The notes below the pieces were generated by a model. It was not told where the DNA came from. It searched no databases and was given only the letters and a program-made list of their open reading frames with translations. DNA of 64,000 nucleotides from Guadua angustifolia (Eukaryota; Streptophyta; Magnoliopsida; Poales; Poaceae), in the NCBI GenBank assembly GCA_036346375.1, contig CM070501.1, positions 51,687,326 to 51,751,325 of the forward strand, in the 5' to 3' direction. Shown here in pieces: positions 22,201 through 32,559 of the stretch. A program made the position numbers and the translations under genes. Each line of letters begins with the position of its first letter. Positions within the stretch are counted from its first letter, which is position 1.

Positions 22201-25200
22201 TCACACCAGATCGCAAAAGTGCTGGATAACTGAAGAGCATTCTTCAGTCAGCTCTTCCGTTGGTCCTTGAGGCGCAAACATGGATTAGAACATAAAAAGG
22301 ACAAAGATGCAATTGCTTATTGGCATTTCGATAGTATATGTATGTAGTATGTTAACAGAATGATTCATTTTTATCTCATAAACAAAAAGAAGAATGGCTG
22401 ATTTCAAAGATAAATGCCCAATCCAGACATACAATTAGCAAAAATAAAAGCTCAACAGCTGTTGCCTACGTATGGTTCCCATACGAGAATCAAGCTGTGA
22501 TCGCTAACATTGTACCTGATGATAGCATGTTCAATACATAATTTCCACTAGCTACTCATTTAGTATTACTTCGTCAAGGCTGTCAAGTTACTCTATAAAA
22601 AACCTGATAGTAGTGCGGTTGCATTTTGTACAAATGTAACTGTGTATAACCCTTTCGACATTACAAAAGAAAGAGGTTTAAGTACGTTGACCTACATCAA
22701 GCATTTGCTGTGTGACTACAATTCAGATACACCATAGACACTTAGATTACATACCCAAACAGCAGCATCAAAAATCTAATTCATGTGCTGTTCAAGGAAT
22801 GGCATGAAAATCAAAGGTGTTATATTTGAGTGCATATGAATTACAATCAATCAAGTAACATATGCAAATGTGAAGATACAAAATTTGTTATGATCCACAG
22901 TATGCGTACTTGCTGATCAATTCGGACACGCTATCATCCTACAAGAAATCATTGAGTTCAGAGAGATGATATCTATATCTGAATTCTCAAATCTTTTAGC
23001 ACTATTTATCTTCAGGGCACCAATAACAATAAATTTCAAGCATGGACATATGTATTGAGTTGCATGCACCAACCAGTTCACCCAAAAGCTTAAGCTGATG
23101 AGGAAAGGTGGACAATTCACTTATACTTCAACACTCCCCCTCACGTGCAGGCTCCCTCATGTCTAGGACGTGGAATAGAAGTGGTCTGCAATTATTTTTT
23201 AAAATTGCGCCAACCGAGTCTTGAACTTAAGACCTCTTGGCTCTGATACCATATTGAGTTGCATGCACCAGCCAGTTCACCCAAAAGCTTAAGCTGATGA
23301 GGAAATGTGAGCAATTCACTTATACTTCAACACTCCCCCTCACGTGCAGGCTCCCTTAGGCCTAGGACGTGGTAGGAGGGGCGCCGCCAGGAAAAGCCGC
23401 GCCTTGCTAGACGCCAGCGTCAACAGGGAGGACAGGGACGGTCAGGTTGGTCTGATTGGGAACGCCGGCCATGGTGTCGGTGGAGGCCAGGACGGTGTTG
23501 AGGAAGAAAGGAGGCGGTCAGACAGGAGAAAAGGCCTAGACGTCTGATACCATATTGAGTTGCATGCATCAACCAGTTCACCCAAAAGTTTAAGCTGATG
23601 AGGAAAGGTGGACAATTCACTTATACTTCAACAATATGAAACAACGTTGAAGTATGTACACATAAAAAATGATGAAAAAAGCGATTGATGCCTATTTACC
23701 ATGTTTAAAGTAACATCAAGTTCGATCCAAACAGTAGCTTCAATCGGACATTTAACCTTTTCCTCAAGTAAACAACACTATTAAAAATTTACCTTGATTG
23801 CTTCACTCGAACAAATCAAAACATCAGTTGCAATTTATGCACCAGTAACAGGTATCATCAGGCAGCACTACCCACAAATGCATGATGCATGATATGCAAG
23901 TAGTGATCTAGTGCGCGGTGTTGTATATAAAATGCTTCGTACTAAAACTTCAGCCTCCAACCAAAAAAAAGGCCCAATGTACAAAGGAACATCCATGTAT
24001 CTGCTAATTCTAAAGCAGTAGGCAGTGGCCAACATAGAGCTACCTAGAGCTTTAGATAATCAAGCCATGTAAAATGGCCCCTTTTCAAATCGCAAGCAGA
24101 AGAACTATGTGATTTCAATAAAAGAAATAATGTGCAGACTGTTTAAGCAAGATAGTTGCGCAAATGTAGATGGAATACTCAGCTTTGGAACCAGAAGTAC
24201 GAACACTTAAACTTTTATAATATTCGTGTAAAAAAATAATCCTTAGAACACGAACCGTCTATAACTTACAACCCATTTCTAAAAGAAGCGCCAAACAGGA
24301 AGGCTGTTAACTCTGAACAGATAGGCTGAGTCAATTGTCAACAAAACAACATTCTTGTACGTTGTTAGATCTAAAACTTGGGATACCAATCATACCATAG
24401 TGCCTAGGCACCACGTCCTAAAATGGGTATTTCCTCTATGTATTGCATGTAAAAAATTTTAAAATTTTTAGGACGTTGATTTTAACCAGTTTGAACTAAA
24501 ATTCAAACTGGAGTTTCTTTTTTTTATGGGGAGTGTATAGGCATCATTCGGATGTTTTTGTCTTAACTAACATCCAAATTCACCGGGCCGTTGGATCAAA
24601 TCATAGGATCGGATGTAATCGATACTCCCGAATCTCAACAATGATCCAATGGTTCTATATTTGGGTGATTTCAACAAAAAAAACATCCGGTTGATGTTTA
24701 TCAAATCCCTTTTTTATGATAGTTTGATTGTAACTATGTGCTGATTTTATATATAAATTAGCAAAGCATGTGATCTAAATTCGTTCAAAATCTTTGATTT
24801 CAAGTATATTTTTTAAAGGTGTGTGTTTTATTTGAATTGTTATAGTTAAGTATTTATCCTAAAACTAAAATATTCAAAAAATATACCTAAATATAGCTTA
24901 AATTCACGCATTTAAAATCATGGTGTCTAGGCACCATGGTGCCCCGTTCTGGCACACACACGTACAGAATTGAAAGAACAGTTGAATATCAAAACCAACT
25001 AGTCAGCTCCTATCAAGAATAGAAAAGGTAATGTCCAATTAAGTGCCATCATTTCTTTGCATTACATTGTGGCGCCATTCACACAGAAAATCTATGTCTC
25101 AACTTCTCATATATGACAACTAATTGACATCCTAAAGGCATGTTTTATCACATTTCTACCAGCATTCATTAACATGACAAGCTTTTGACAAGAATATATT

Positions 25201-26573
25201 ATTCACAGGAAGCAGTTAGAGGAGATGCAACCATGCAAGATGCATAAATTATTTAGTGCACACGACAGCTAGCCCCAAGATAACAACATGCAAGCGCTCA
25301 CATAACCATACGTACTACAAGCAGATACAATAGACTAAAAAAAAAGGAAGACAACAGGGCAACTTAATTTTGTCAACCATACATGTATTATTCCAACAGT
25401 AACATATCAAATGGAGGCACCAAGATAGTATATGCAAGTTGCATTACCTGAGGAAAGAGCGCGCGGCAGCTCCCAAGCGTGAACGTAGCTGGAGGAGACG
25501 ACGTCCCCGGACGGCGCGATCAGCTCATAGGCCTCGCACTCGACGACCTTCTTGGCACGCAGGTCGACGCCGAAGAGGTTCTCCTCCAGGGAGAAGTACA
25601 CTACGTCGGGGTTCTTGGGGTGGACGAGCGCGAGCACGGGGGCTCTCTCTGGCAGCCTGGTCGCCTTGTAACTCTCATCGGCCCAGACCTCAGCAAAGCA
25701 CGCCTCATACTCGGGCGTCCACTCCTCGGCCCCCGGATCGGCAGCCAACGTCCACATACTGACCACCGGAGCGCCGACGCTGCCGTCGGTGATGTCCACG
25801 AACCGCAGCTTGCCGTCGCTCACCTTGACGCAGCGCGACCTGCCGAGATCTCGCTCGTACAACGGGTATTCCTCCAGCTCCTTGCCCTTCGGAAGCGGGA
25901 TGAAGTGCAACTTGCGCTCTTTGGCCACTGCAAAGGTGTCGCAGGAAAGGAGGCCCGTGTAGAGGTCGATCCACCAGAGCTTCCCCTGGTGCGCGACGAC
26001 GCCGTTGTTGCCCCAGGGGCGGGGGCGGCAGGGCAGGGGGTAGTCCACCGTCTTGTGGACCCACTCGCCGGTGTAGGACGAGAAGCACAGGAGGGTGGCC
26101 TCATGGAAGTCGACGTCGGGCTGGAGCTCGACGATCATGTAGTGACCGTAGCCCCGCGGGGAGGGGAGGAGGCCGAGGTTGCCGTGGTGTCGGACGGGGC
26201 CTGGCCCGAGCGCGGGGTCGGGGACGCGGTAGGCGGTGGCGGTGCAGGCGTCGGCGACGAAGTAGCCCTCGACCGGATCGCCGCGGATGAGGATCTGGCT
26301 GCCGTGGTTGTCGGCCTTGACCGCTGTCGTGGTGCGGACGTGGGTGGCGTGGAGGAGGAGCAGGCCGGAGGGGTCGGCGGCGAGGACGGAGGGGTAGCTG
26401 TGCGGCTCAACGGGGTCTGGCGCGATGCGCTGGGGGATTGTGAGGAGCGCGAGGCGCGGGGGCGCGGCCAGCGCGAGGGAGAGGTCGGCGCCCTTGGGGA
26501 GGTCGGCGTCCGCGGCGCACACGCGCGGGACGCTGTCCAGGATGACCCACGACGGCGACGGGGACGACGTCAT
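22201..26573 (-). CDS. DUF1618 domain protein, second copy, intact, two exons, 396 aa
   Basis: The model is complement(join(22201..22265,25448..26573)). Exon 1 gives 375 codons plus one base, ending TCA G, with donor GTAATG. The short last exon was found by eye: the acceptor CCTCAAG at 22266 leads into 65 bases in matching phase, encoding PTEELTEECSSVIQHFCDLV and a stop. The start MTSSPSPSWVILD at 26573 aligns with MAPPSWIILG of the first copy; the frame stays open a further 84 codons upstream, which I take as leader. DUF1618 features lie at about 199-280: LWWIDLYTGLLSCD, FIPLPKG, VSDGKLRFVDIT. Conserved blocks HPKNPDVVYFSLEENLFGVD (about 329-346) follow. No signal peptide or membrane segment is seen. 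The family is grass-expanded and of unknown biochemical role. The intron is 3.2 kb and carries a TRIM array and a MITE-like element. The 399-residue antisense ORF is a GC shadow. Confidence 0.8.
23053..23633 (-). mobile_element. TRIM retrotransposon array with three 81-bp LTRs
   Basis: Three near-identical 81-bp LTRs lie at 23053-23133, 23252-23332 and 23553-23633, all in the same orientation. On the minus strand each begins TGTTGAAGTATAAGTG and ends GCAACTCAATA. After the LTR end comes tggtatcaga, the primer-binding site complementary to initiator methionine tRNA; before the LTR start comes the purine-rich gtgagggggag tract. The two internal segments differ: 118 bp and 220 bp, the longer with GC-rich inserted sequence. 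A perfect 5-bp target duplication atatg (23048-23052, 23634-23638) encloses the whole array. This is a terminal-repeat retrotransposon in miniature, non-coding, inside the DUF1618 intron. Confidence 0.9.
24394..24940. mobile_element. MITE-like element with accatrgtgcctaggcacc ends
   Basis: The left end accatagtgcctaggcacc and the inward-read right end accatggtgcctagacacc form an inverted repeat, about 18 of 22 bases matching. The interior is AT-rich and non-coding. I could not see a target-site duplication, so superfamily and exact limits are open. It lies within the DUF1618 intron. Confidence 0.5.
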
Positions 26574-26944
26574 TTGGCAGTCAGGCTTGGGAGTTGGGTT
26601 GATTGGCTGTGGGTTTGCGAAGGAGATCGGGCGGCGGAGTGGTGGCCGAACCATATCGGCTATTCGGCTCGTCGATGATGGGATGGGGTAGGGTTTGTAG
26701 GCTTTGACGGGGTAGCGACGGGTTTGACGCAATCGTACGAGGTTGGAACGTTTTTGTATCGTGGTGTGGCGTGCTGCCGCTGCGGCACAGGACGCGCCGA
26801 GACGGCCAGGGAGCCGGTGCGGCAAACTGCAATTTTGAATCTTCTAGGCCACAGTACAGTATCGTCTCGTATCTTCGCCGTGCGAGAGGATCGCAGATTC
26901 CGTCCCGTTCCACGCGGTAGTAACCTAACGACAGAGGACCGTAT
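26574..26944 (-). promoter_or_regulatory. Leader and proximal promoter of the intact DUF1618 gene
   Basis: The sequence upstream of the minus-strand start stays open in frame for 84 codons but is not shared with the paralogue, so I read it as 5' untranslated leader plus proximal promoter. No TATA box can be placed with confidence. The tandem G-box array begins immediately beyond it. Confidence 0.4.
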
Positions 26945-27690
26945 CTGTTGTGCAGCGCAACGGATGCGGCTTTCGATCACGTGGAATGCGGCGCAAACAA
27001 CAGATCCTTTCTGGGGATGCGGCGCGAGCAACAAATCCTTTCTGGGAATGCGGCTTAGACACATCAGTACGTGATAGCGGTACTGTTCGTTGAAGCTCTG
27101 TTTTTTTTTCCCCTTTCTTTGTCCTAATTTTTGAATTTTTTTAACGAAAATGAAAGCGGTTGCGCAGTGCAACGGACGCGGCTTTTGATCACGTGAAATG
27201 CGGCGTGAACAACATTGTTCCTGGGAATGTGGCTTGGGCACGTCAGCACGTGATAGCGGTACTGTTCGTTGAAGCTCAGTTTTCCCCCCTTTCTTTGTCC
27301 TAATTTTTGAATTCTTTTAACGAAAATGAAAGCGGCTGCGCAGCGCAACGGACGCAGCTTTCGATCACGTGGAATGCGGCGTGAGCAACAGATCCTTCCT
27401 GGGAATGCGGCTTGGGCACGTCAGCACGTGATAGCGGTTCTGTTCGTTGAAGCCCTGTTTTCCCCCTTTCTTTGTCCTAATTTTTGAATTTTTTTAACGA
27501 AAATGAAAGCGGCTGCGCAGCGCAACGGGCGCAGCTTTCGATCACGTGGAATGCGGCGTGAGCAACAAATCCTTCCTAGGAATGCGGCTTGGGCACGTCA
27601 GCATGTGATAGTGGTACTGTTCGTTGAAGCCCTATTTTTTTCCCTTTTCTTTGTCCTAATTTTTGAATTGTTTTAACGAAAATGGAAATA
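26945..27690. repeat. Four ~176-bp tandem units carrying six CACGTG motifs
   Basis: Each unit opens with a tgcgcagcgcaacgga-type word (about 26949, 27161, 27337, 27514) and ends with tttaacgaaaatgaaa. Spacing is 176-177 bases for the last three; the first unit is longer through an internal duplication of an acaaatcctttctgggratg word. Perfect CACGTG hexamers occur at 26978, 27190, 27247, 27366, 27425 and 27543, as gatcacgtg at the start of the unit and cagcacgtgat about 60 bases later. CACGTG is the plant G-box, bound by bZIP and bHLH factors. The array is 370-1120 bases upstream of the DUF1618 start. A regulatory role is inference. Confidence 0.85.
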
Positions 27691-29149
27691 TAGTTTCCAC
27701 CCGACGGCGGAAACAGCGGTATTTATCTACTGTGCTCCTCTATTATGCCATATAAACCTATTGTGGTCTCATACCATGGTGTCGTCTCTCACTTCTTTCA
27801 CTTTTGAGAAGATGAATAAATTTGTAATTTCGTCATAATAAAGATTAAATATAAAAAAATGTATAGCGGGATCAATTCGGCCGAGGCTTCTTGTTGGTTA
27901 GGCTTGCCCGGGCCCCGGCTGGCGGTCGCCCTGTGCCGACGTTTATTTCCTTCTTCCCGTGCCCGACTACCCGAGGCCTAGCCGCCTACCTCCTGACAAC
28001 CGACGTCCGCGATGGGCCGCGCCTCGCGTGCGGCTTGCTCTTGCTGCGCTGCCATCTCAAGCGGCCTAGCCACCGGCCCATCGTACCCGCCTGCCATGAC
28101 GCACCGCCCGTCGCGGACGTCGGTGGACAGGGGCTAGGCCGCCGCGCATTCGGGGAGCATCAGCTTGATGGTTCATGGAAGCAACCAGCAACATTTGCTT
28201 ACCGCGAGAATCGGATCAACCCATCAGATGATCAGACTTTAGCCCAACATGAACAACAGTGACCACAGGCCGAGCTCACTATACGCTACCGTTTTCTCAC
28301 CGCTAGCGACTAGACAACAGTACAGTTACATGTTTTCCCTAGTTTTAGCAAATTTTAAAAAATATTTTAAAATTTTCATATTTTAGTGAGTTCCACGTGA
28401 TTTTAGAAGTTTTCAGAATATTTAAAGGTAAAGTTTCAACAAATTTTAGATTTTGGAACTCAAGTTCCAACAAGTTTCAGCCGAAGAGTTTCAAGAAATT
28501 TTAACAAAAAAATTTCGAGAAGTTTCACTAAGTTTCAACAAGCTTTGACCAAAAAATTTAAAGAAGTTTCGTCAAGTCTCAATAGGTTTCAACCGAGTTT
28601 TAAGAAAGTTACAATGAGCTTCGGCAAATTTGTTAGCTCACCTAGCTATGTCACTAATGTACTGTTGCGGAGCTGCCCAACATCGTTTGTCATCAACACA
28701 CTCTCTTCTCCGGCTCCTGCCCAACTACCACTACCGTGGAATCCGCGCTTGAGCATTCATCTCAAACTATTCCCAAGCACCAACATTAGCTCCATTCCAC
28801 ATCGCCGAGCTATGCCGCCATCGAATCTGGCCTCCCAGAGCCGAGAGGCGGAGGAGAGCCTGGAAGAGCAAATCGTCGAGGAGTGCGATAATGAGGTCCT
28901 AGGCTCCCGGCCCCTCCTCCACCTCTAAAACAGAAATTTGTGGCTGCAACAACGGTTGAACTTGTTCGCCACTCTCCCGCCAGTGCTTGACCACAGTCGT
29001 TCACCGCCGTACCTAATCACGCCCCCACGGTCGTAATGCACCTTCACAAACGCCCTCCCCAAATGTAGTCGTTCACCTTTCTGCATGTCAACTCGCTTCC
29101 CACCATCCGTTGGCCGCATGCTACCCATCAATGATGTATAGCCCACCAC
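27691..29149. other. Intergenic region, no gene recognised
   Basis: A GC-rich patch at 27890-28262 has an open frame of 123 codons with no recognisable domain. At 28330-28640 lies AT-rich DNA with repeated agtttcaa/gaagtttc words, probably an old transposon. A further open frame of 127 codons (28545-28928) starts inside that repeat and is not convincing. I support no gene here. Confidence 0.3.
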
Positions 29150-30092
29150 CAGGGGCAGATCCACCCTCGGGGCTGGTGGGGGCGTCAGCCCCACCTTCCG
29201 TCGGTCGAACCCCCTTCCTCTAGTATCGTAACGCTAGAAAGAAACAGAGACATGGCGGCAAATCGGTAGGTTTAGAAACTAGCAACTTGGAGTAAGATGT
29301 AAGAGGAAAAGTAGAAAATAATACTACCAAGCAAGTGGGCCATCAAAATTAGTCATAGCCTTTCTTACTCTCATAAGCTTTCACCTGGTACAGCACCTGA
29401 CATCCTTTACTGTAGCGCGCTAGAAAGAAGCAGAGACATGGCGGCAAATCAGTAGGCTTAGAAACTGGCAACTTGGAGTAAGATGTAAGAAGAAAAGTAG
29501 AAAATACTTTCATGGGTTTTCACCTGGTACAGTACCCGACATCCTTTACTGTAGCGCAACACCAGAAGTCCGAGAGACGAACAGTGTCGGTGTCGTCTTG
29601 CAGGCGATAGACCGACACACGGGCGATCGCGGGCGGCAAACGCACAGGCGGGTGTGACCACGCAGCGGGTGGCCGATTTGCGAGAACTCGTCACAAAGAC
29701 ACCGCAGCCGACGGCGCTAGAGACTGAGTCGAGGGTGCAGTGTGCACGAGGCGAGAGAGCAGCAGTAGCCGATAGGCGGCAGAGGCCCAGAGGCCTAATA
29801 AGAGTTATCGGCCGCTCAGAGCACCGGGCGGAACGCGCATCACCAAAGAAGACAAATCGGCCGCTCGGAGCGCCGTCTAGCCAGCGGCCGAACACGCATC
29901 TCAGAGTCCAGTGAGGAACCGAGGCTCGCTCCGTTCAGCCAGCGATCGAACGCGCACCGCTAGAGCACAGATAGGAACCGAGACAATCGGCAAAGAAGAG
30001 CGATCGAGGACGCATATCATTAGTATGTTTATATTGAGTTAAAACTTCGATATAGAAACCTCACCTCTATTTTCTTCCTAAATTCGCCACTA
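29150..30092. mobile_element. Non-autonomous hAT-like element with GC-rich interior
   Basis: The left end caggggcagatccaccc and the right end, read inward tagtggcgaatttagg, are recognisable hAT-type termini (CAG[G/T]GGCGGAT-like). The flanks cccaccac (29142-29149) and tccaccac (30093-30100) match at seven of eight bases. Inside, a block with gctagaaagaarcagagaca and acatggcggcaaatc occurs twice (about 29233-29320 and 29410-29500), as does ttcacctggtacagyacc. The GC-rich stretch 29580-29960 could be captured sequence; no protein is recognised. Confidence 0.6.
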
Positions 30093-31688
30093 TCCACCAC
30101 CGCTCACCATGGCTCTCGAGTAAGCCTGCGCCCCCCACTCTGTTTGTGGATGCTGAGCGATCCCTCCACCTCTCATCCGCTTAGCCTGCAAACCTCACTC
30201 ATCTGTGGACATTGAGCAAGCCCTCAACCGATCATCGTTCACAGCAGCGCGAGCGAGCCTGGGCCACGTGTTGCTACGCCGCCACTTGAGCCTACTACTG
30301 CTCATCGTCTACAGCGTGCAATGGCGAGCCTACGGTAATCCACTCACAAGAGCGAGCCCGACAACACCCACAGCTTATTGTTACCGTCGCCAGTGTGGCT
30401 GCTTGCTAGTGCTATTGGAGAGGCAGAATACAGAGAGAGATGGATTTTTCTGTGTTGGATATGGTATGTATAAGGTTTGTGTGGATACAGTTGCAACGCA
30501 ATGAGTCGTTTACTCGTTTGATTGGTGGATTCGGTGATGGATCGCTATCCCCATTTTTTTACATCTGACCGTACGCCGTACCTTTTTTTTTTCTACTCAT
30601 TTGGTTTTATTGTTTTAAGTGAATAAAATGATTTAGAATCTACAGAGAATATTTATCAAATTTGTATCCACTAACCACCATCAAGGATTGGATGAATCCA
30701 TCCAAGAAACCAATACATAGATGACTTTTTTTTTATCCATCTTATACATGTACCATTTGATACAAGCAACCAAATACACTCTAAATCTCTGGGTACAATT
30801 TAGTAGTACTGTATAACTTCATATGTCAGAACCTATAATACGTCTCGTGCTGAACTAAAGTTGGTCAGCATAGCACATTTACAAGTTATTTTTAATGGCG
30901 ATGTGCGACAGCGTCAACGAGGTTATGACGAGACAAGAGACATATAGATCGGCGAAGAGATCGATTTTAAACCCCCCTCTATCTCTCTTTTTTTTACAAA
31001 TATAGTTCTCTTCTAAACGAAAGTATAAATATAGATTCATCCCGATTACAGAACATGCCCCCCATGCTCACCTATCGTGGTAGGGTTTCTTGCCACTTTT
31101 CTCTGTCGCAGCAGACGTGCGCGAGAGGAGACCTGCCGCCGCAGGAGAGCGCAAGAATTATGTTCCACAGTTGGAATAAGACTAAATTTACAATTCTATT
31201 CAAAAAGGAGTTAGAATAAGACTAAATTTACAATTCCATTAAAAAAAGAGCCACGTTTGAAAAAAGAAAAAAGAAAACAAAGTGATGACTTACGGATCGG
31301 CTGTTAACCCTCACTGCACAACAGAACACAATGAACATGCCTCCACAGACCACAGCAGCTTGTTTCTCCATGGGCGCCGAGCACAACAAATTCGTCGCCA
31401 GACAAGATACGAGCCATGGAAACTTCAGGGCTACTCCAGCCCAAGTTCCAACACTGACCCGTGTCAATTTTACTTGTGGCTTCTCGATACAAACAAAACA
31501 CAGACTGTAATCTGGAACCAATCCAAATACCAAAATGTCAGAAGCGAAGACAACGCAACGATCGAGATACACTCTTGCATTGCAGGTGCAGGCGTGCAGC
31601 TATCAGTTCACTAAACAAATCATCTCCAATATCCAACCGACAATAACATTAGAATTGAGTACTCGCACTGCAACTGTCTGGACTTCAA
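30093..31688. other. Intergenic region, no gene recognised
   Basis: No coding sequence or complete repeat is supported. A short direct repeat ggaataagactaaatttaca occurs at about 31164 and 31213. Low-complexity T runs are at 30580 and 30987. Confidence 0.35.
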
Positions 31689-31906
31689 AAATATTTCAGA
31701 CATGGCGCCAAACTGGCCCCTGTGAAGTCTGTGACTCGAACAACAGCCAACCGAAGTTGTTCCGTGTGGTACAGGTACAGCAAGAATTGAAGATTCTAAA
31801 AAATATTTCAGACATGGCGCCAAACTGGCCCCTGTGAAGTCTCGAACAACTAGCCAACCGAAGCTGTTCCGTATAATACAGGTGCAGCAAGAATTGAAGG
31901 TTCCTA
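31689..31906. repeat. 112-bp tandem duplication downstream of the receptor kinase gene
   Basis: Two copies starting at 31689 and 31801 share aatatttcagacatggcgcc, aactggcccctgtgaagtct and acagcaagaattgaag. They differ by scattered substitutions and a short indel near gtctgtgactcgaac / gtctcgaac. Non-coding. Confidence 0.8.
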
Positions 31907-32559
31907 TAAAAATGTCACTGCAAATGATTTCAAGCACAGGGAATAGTGAATACACAATCATTTCTCCTGCAGGAGCAGAGGATAATGGTTCAGAATTCAG
32001 AAGCGAACAAAAAACATAGACAATACTACTCTACTAGTAGTATTAAAGTGGTCAGATTCATTCACCGATCTGTATTCCATTCCATCACTTCTGCGAGTTA
32101 AATAGCTGGAGATAGTCGATAAAACCACCAATGGGCCATGAGCCTGGAGCAATACTTCATCCAGAGAAAGCAAAACAGCGGAGTACTAATTACACACCTA
32201 CATTTGATTCCGTTCACAAGCTTTTTTTCTCAAGACCAGATGAGCCATCTGCCCTACCGGAATCAATGGCACGGCCCACAAACAGGAAGTTCAAGCAAGA
32301 ACACCGCCAATAGCTATGCCCTACTGCCCACCTGTCGTCCATTGCCGGACTGAAGAACACAGATCCGAGTTACCATTGTTGTCGGGGCCGTCGGTGGCGC
32401 GCAGTTTAGCAGTTAAATCAGCAGTCTAGATATACCCCACTAGTGGAATTGACGATGTAACTTTGGGTCATGATTGGAACCTTCCTACCTAGATCTCAAC
32501 AAGTCATGGAGAAGAAGGTTCAAGGAAGGAGCTACGGTCAAGTTTCTATTGCGGTTACC
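31907..32559. other. 3' flank of the receptor kinase gene
   Basis: This stretch adjoins the minus-strand stop codon at 32560 and likely includes its 3' untranslated region. Nothing else is recognised. Confidence 0.4.

Noticed and set aside
25479..26678. 399-codon plus-strand open frame opposite the DUF1618 gene
   Set aside because: It is the antisense of a GC-rich exon; codon-level GC bias keeps the frame open and no domain is seen.
26945..27690. Possible CRISPR-like or satellite array
   Set aside because: Units are ~176 bp direct tandem copies without distinct spacers, in a eukaryotic genome.
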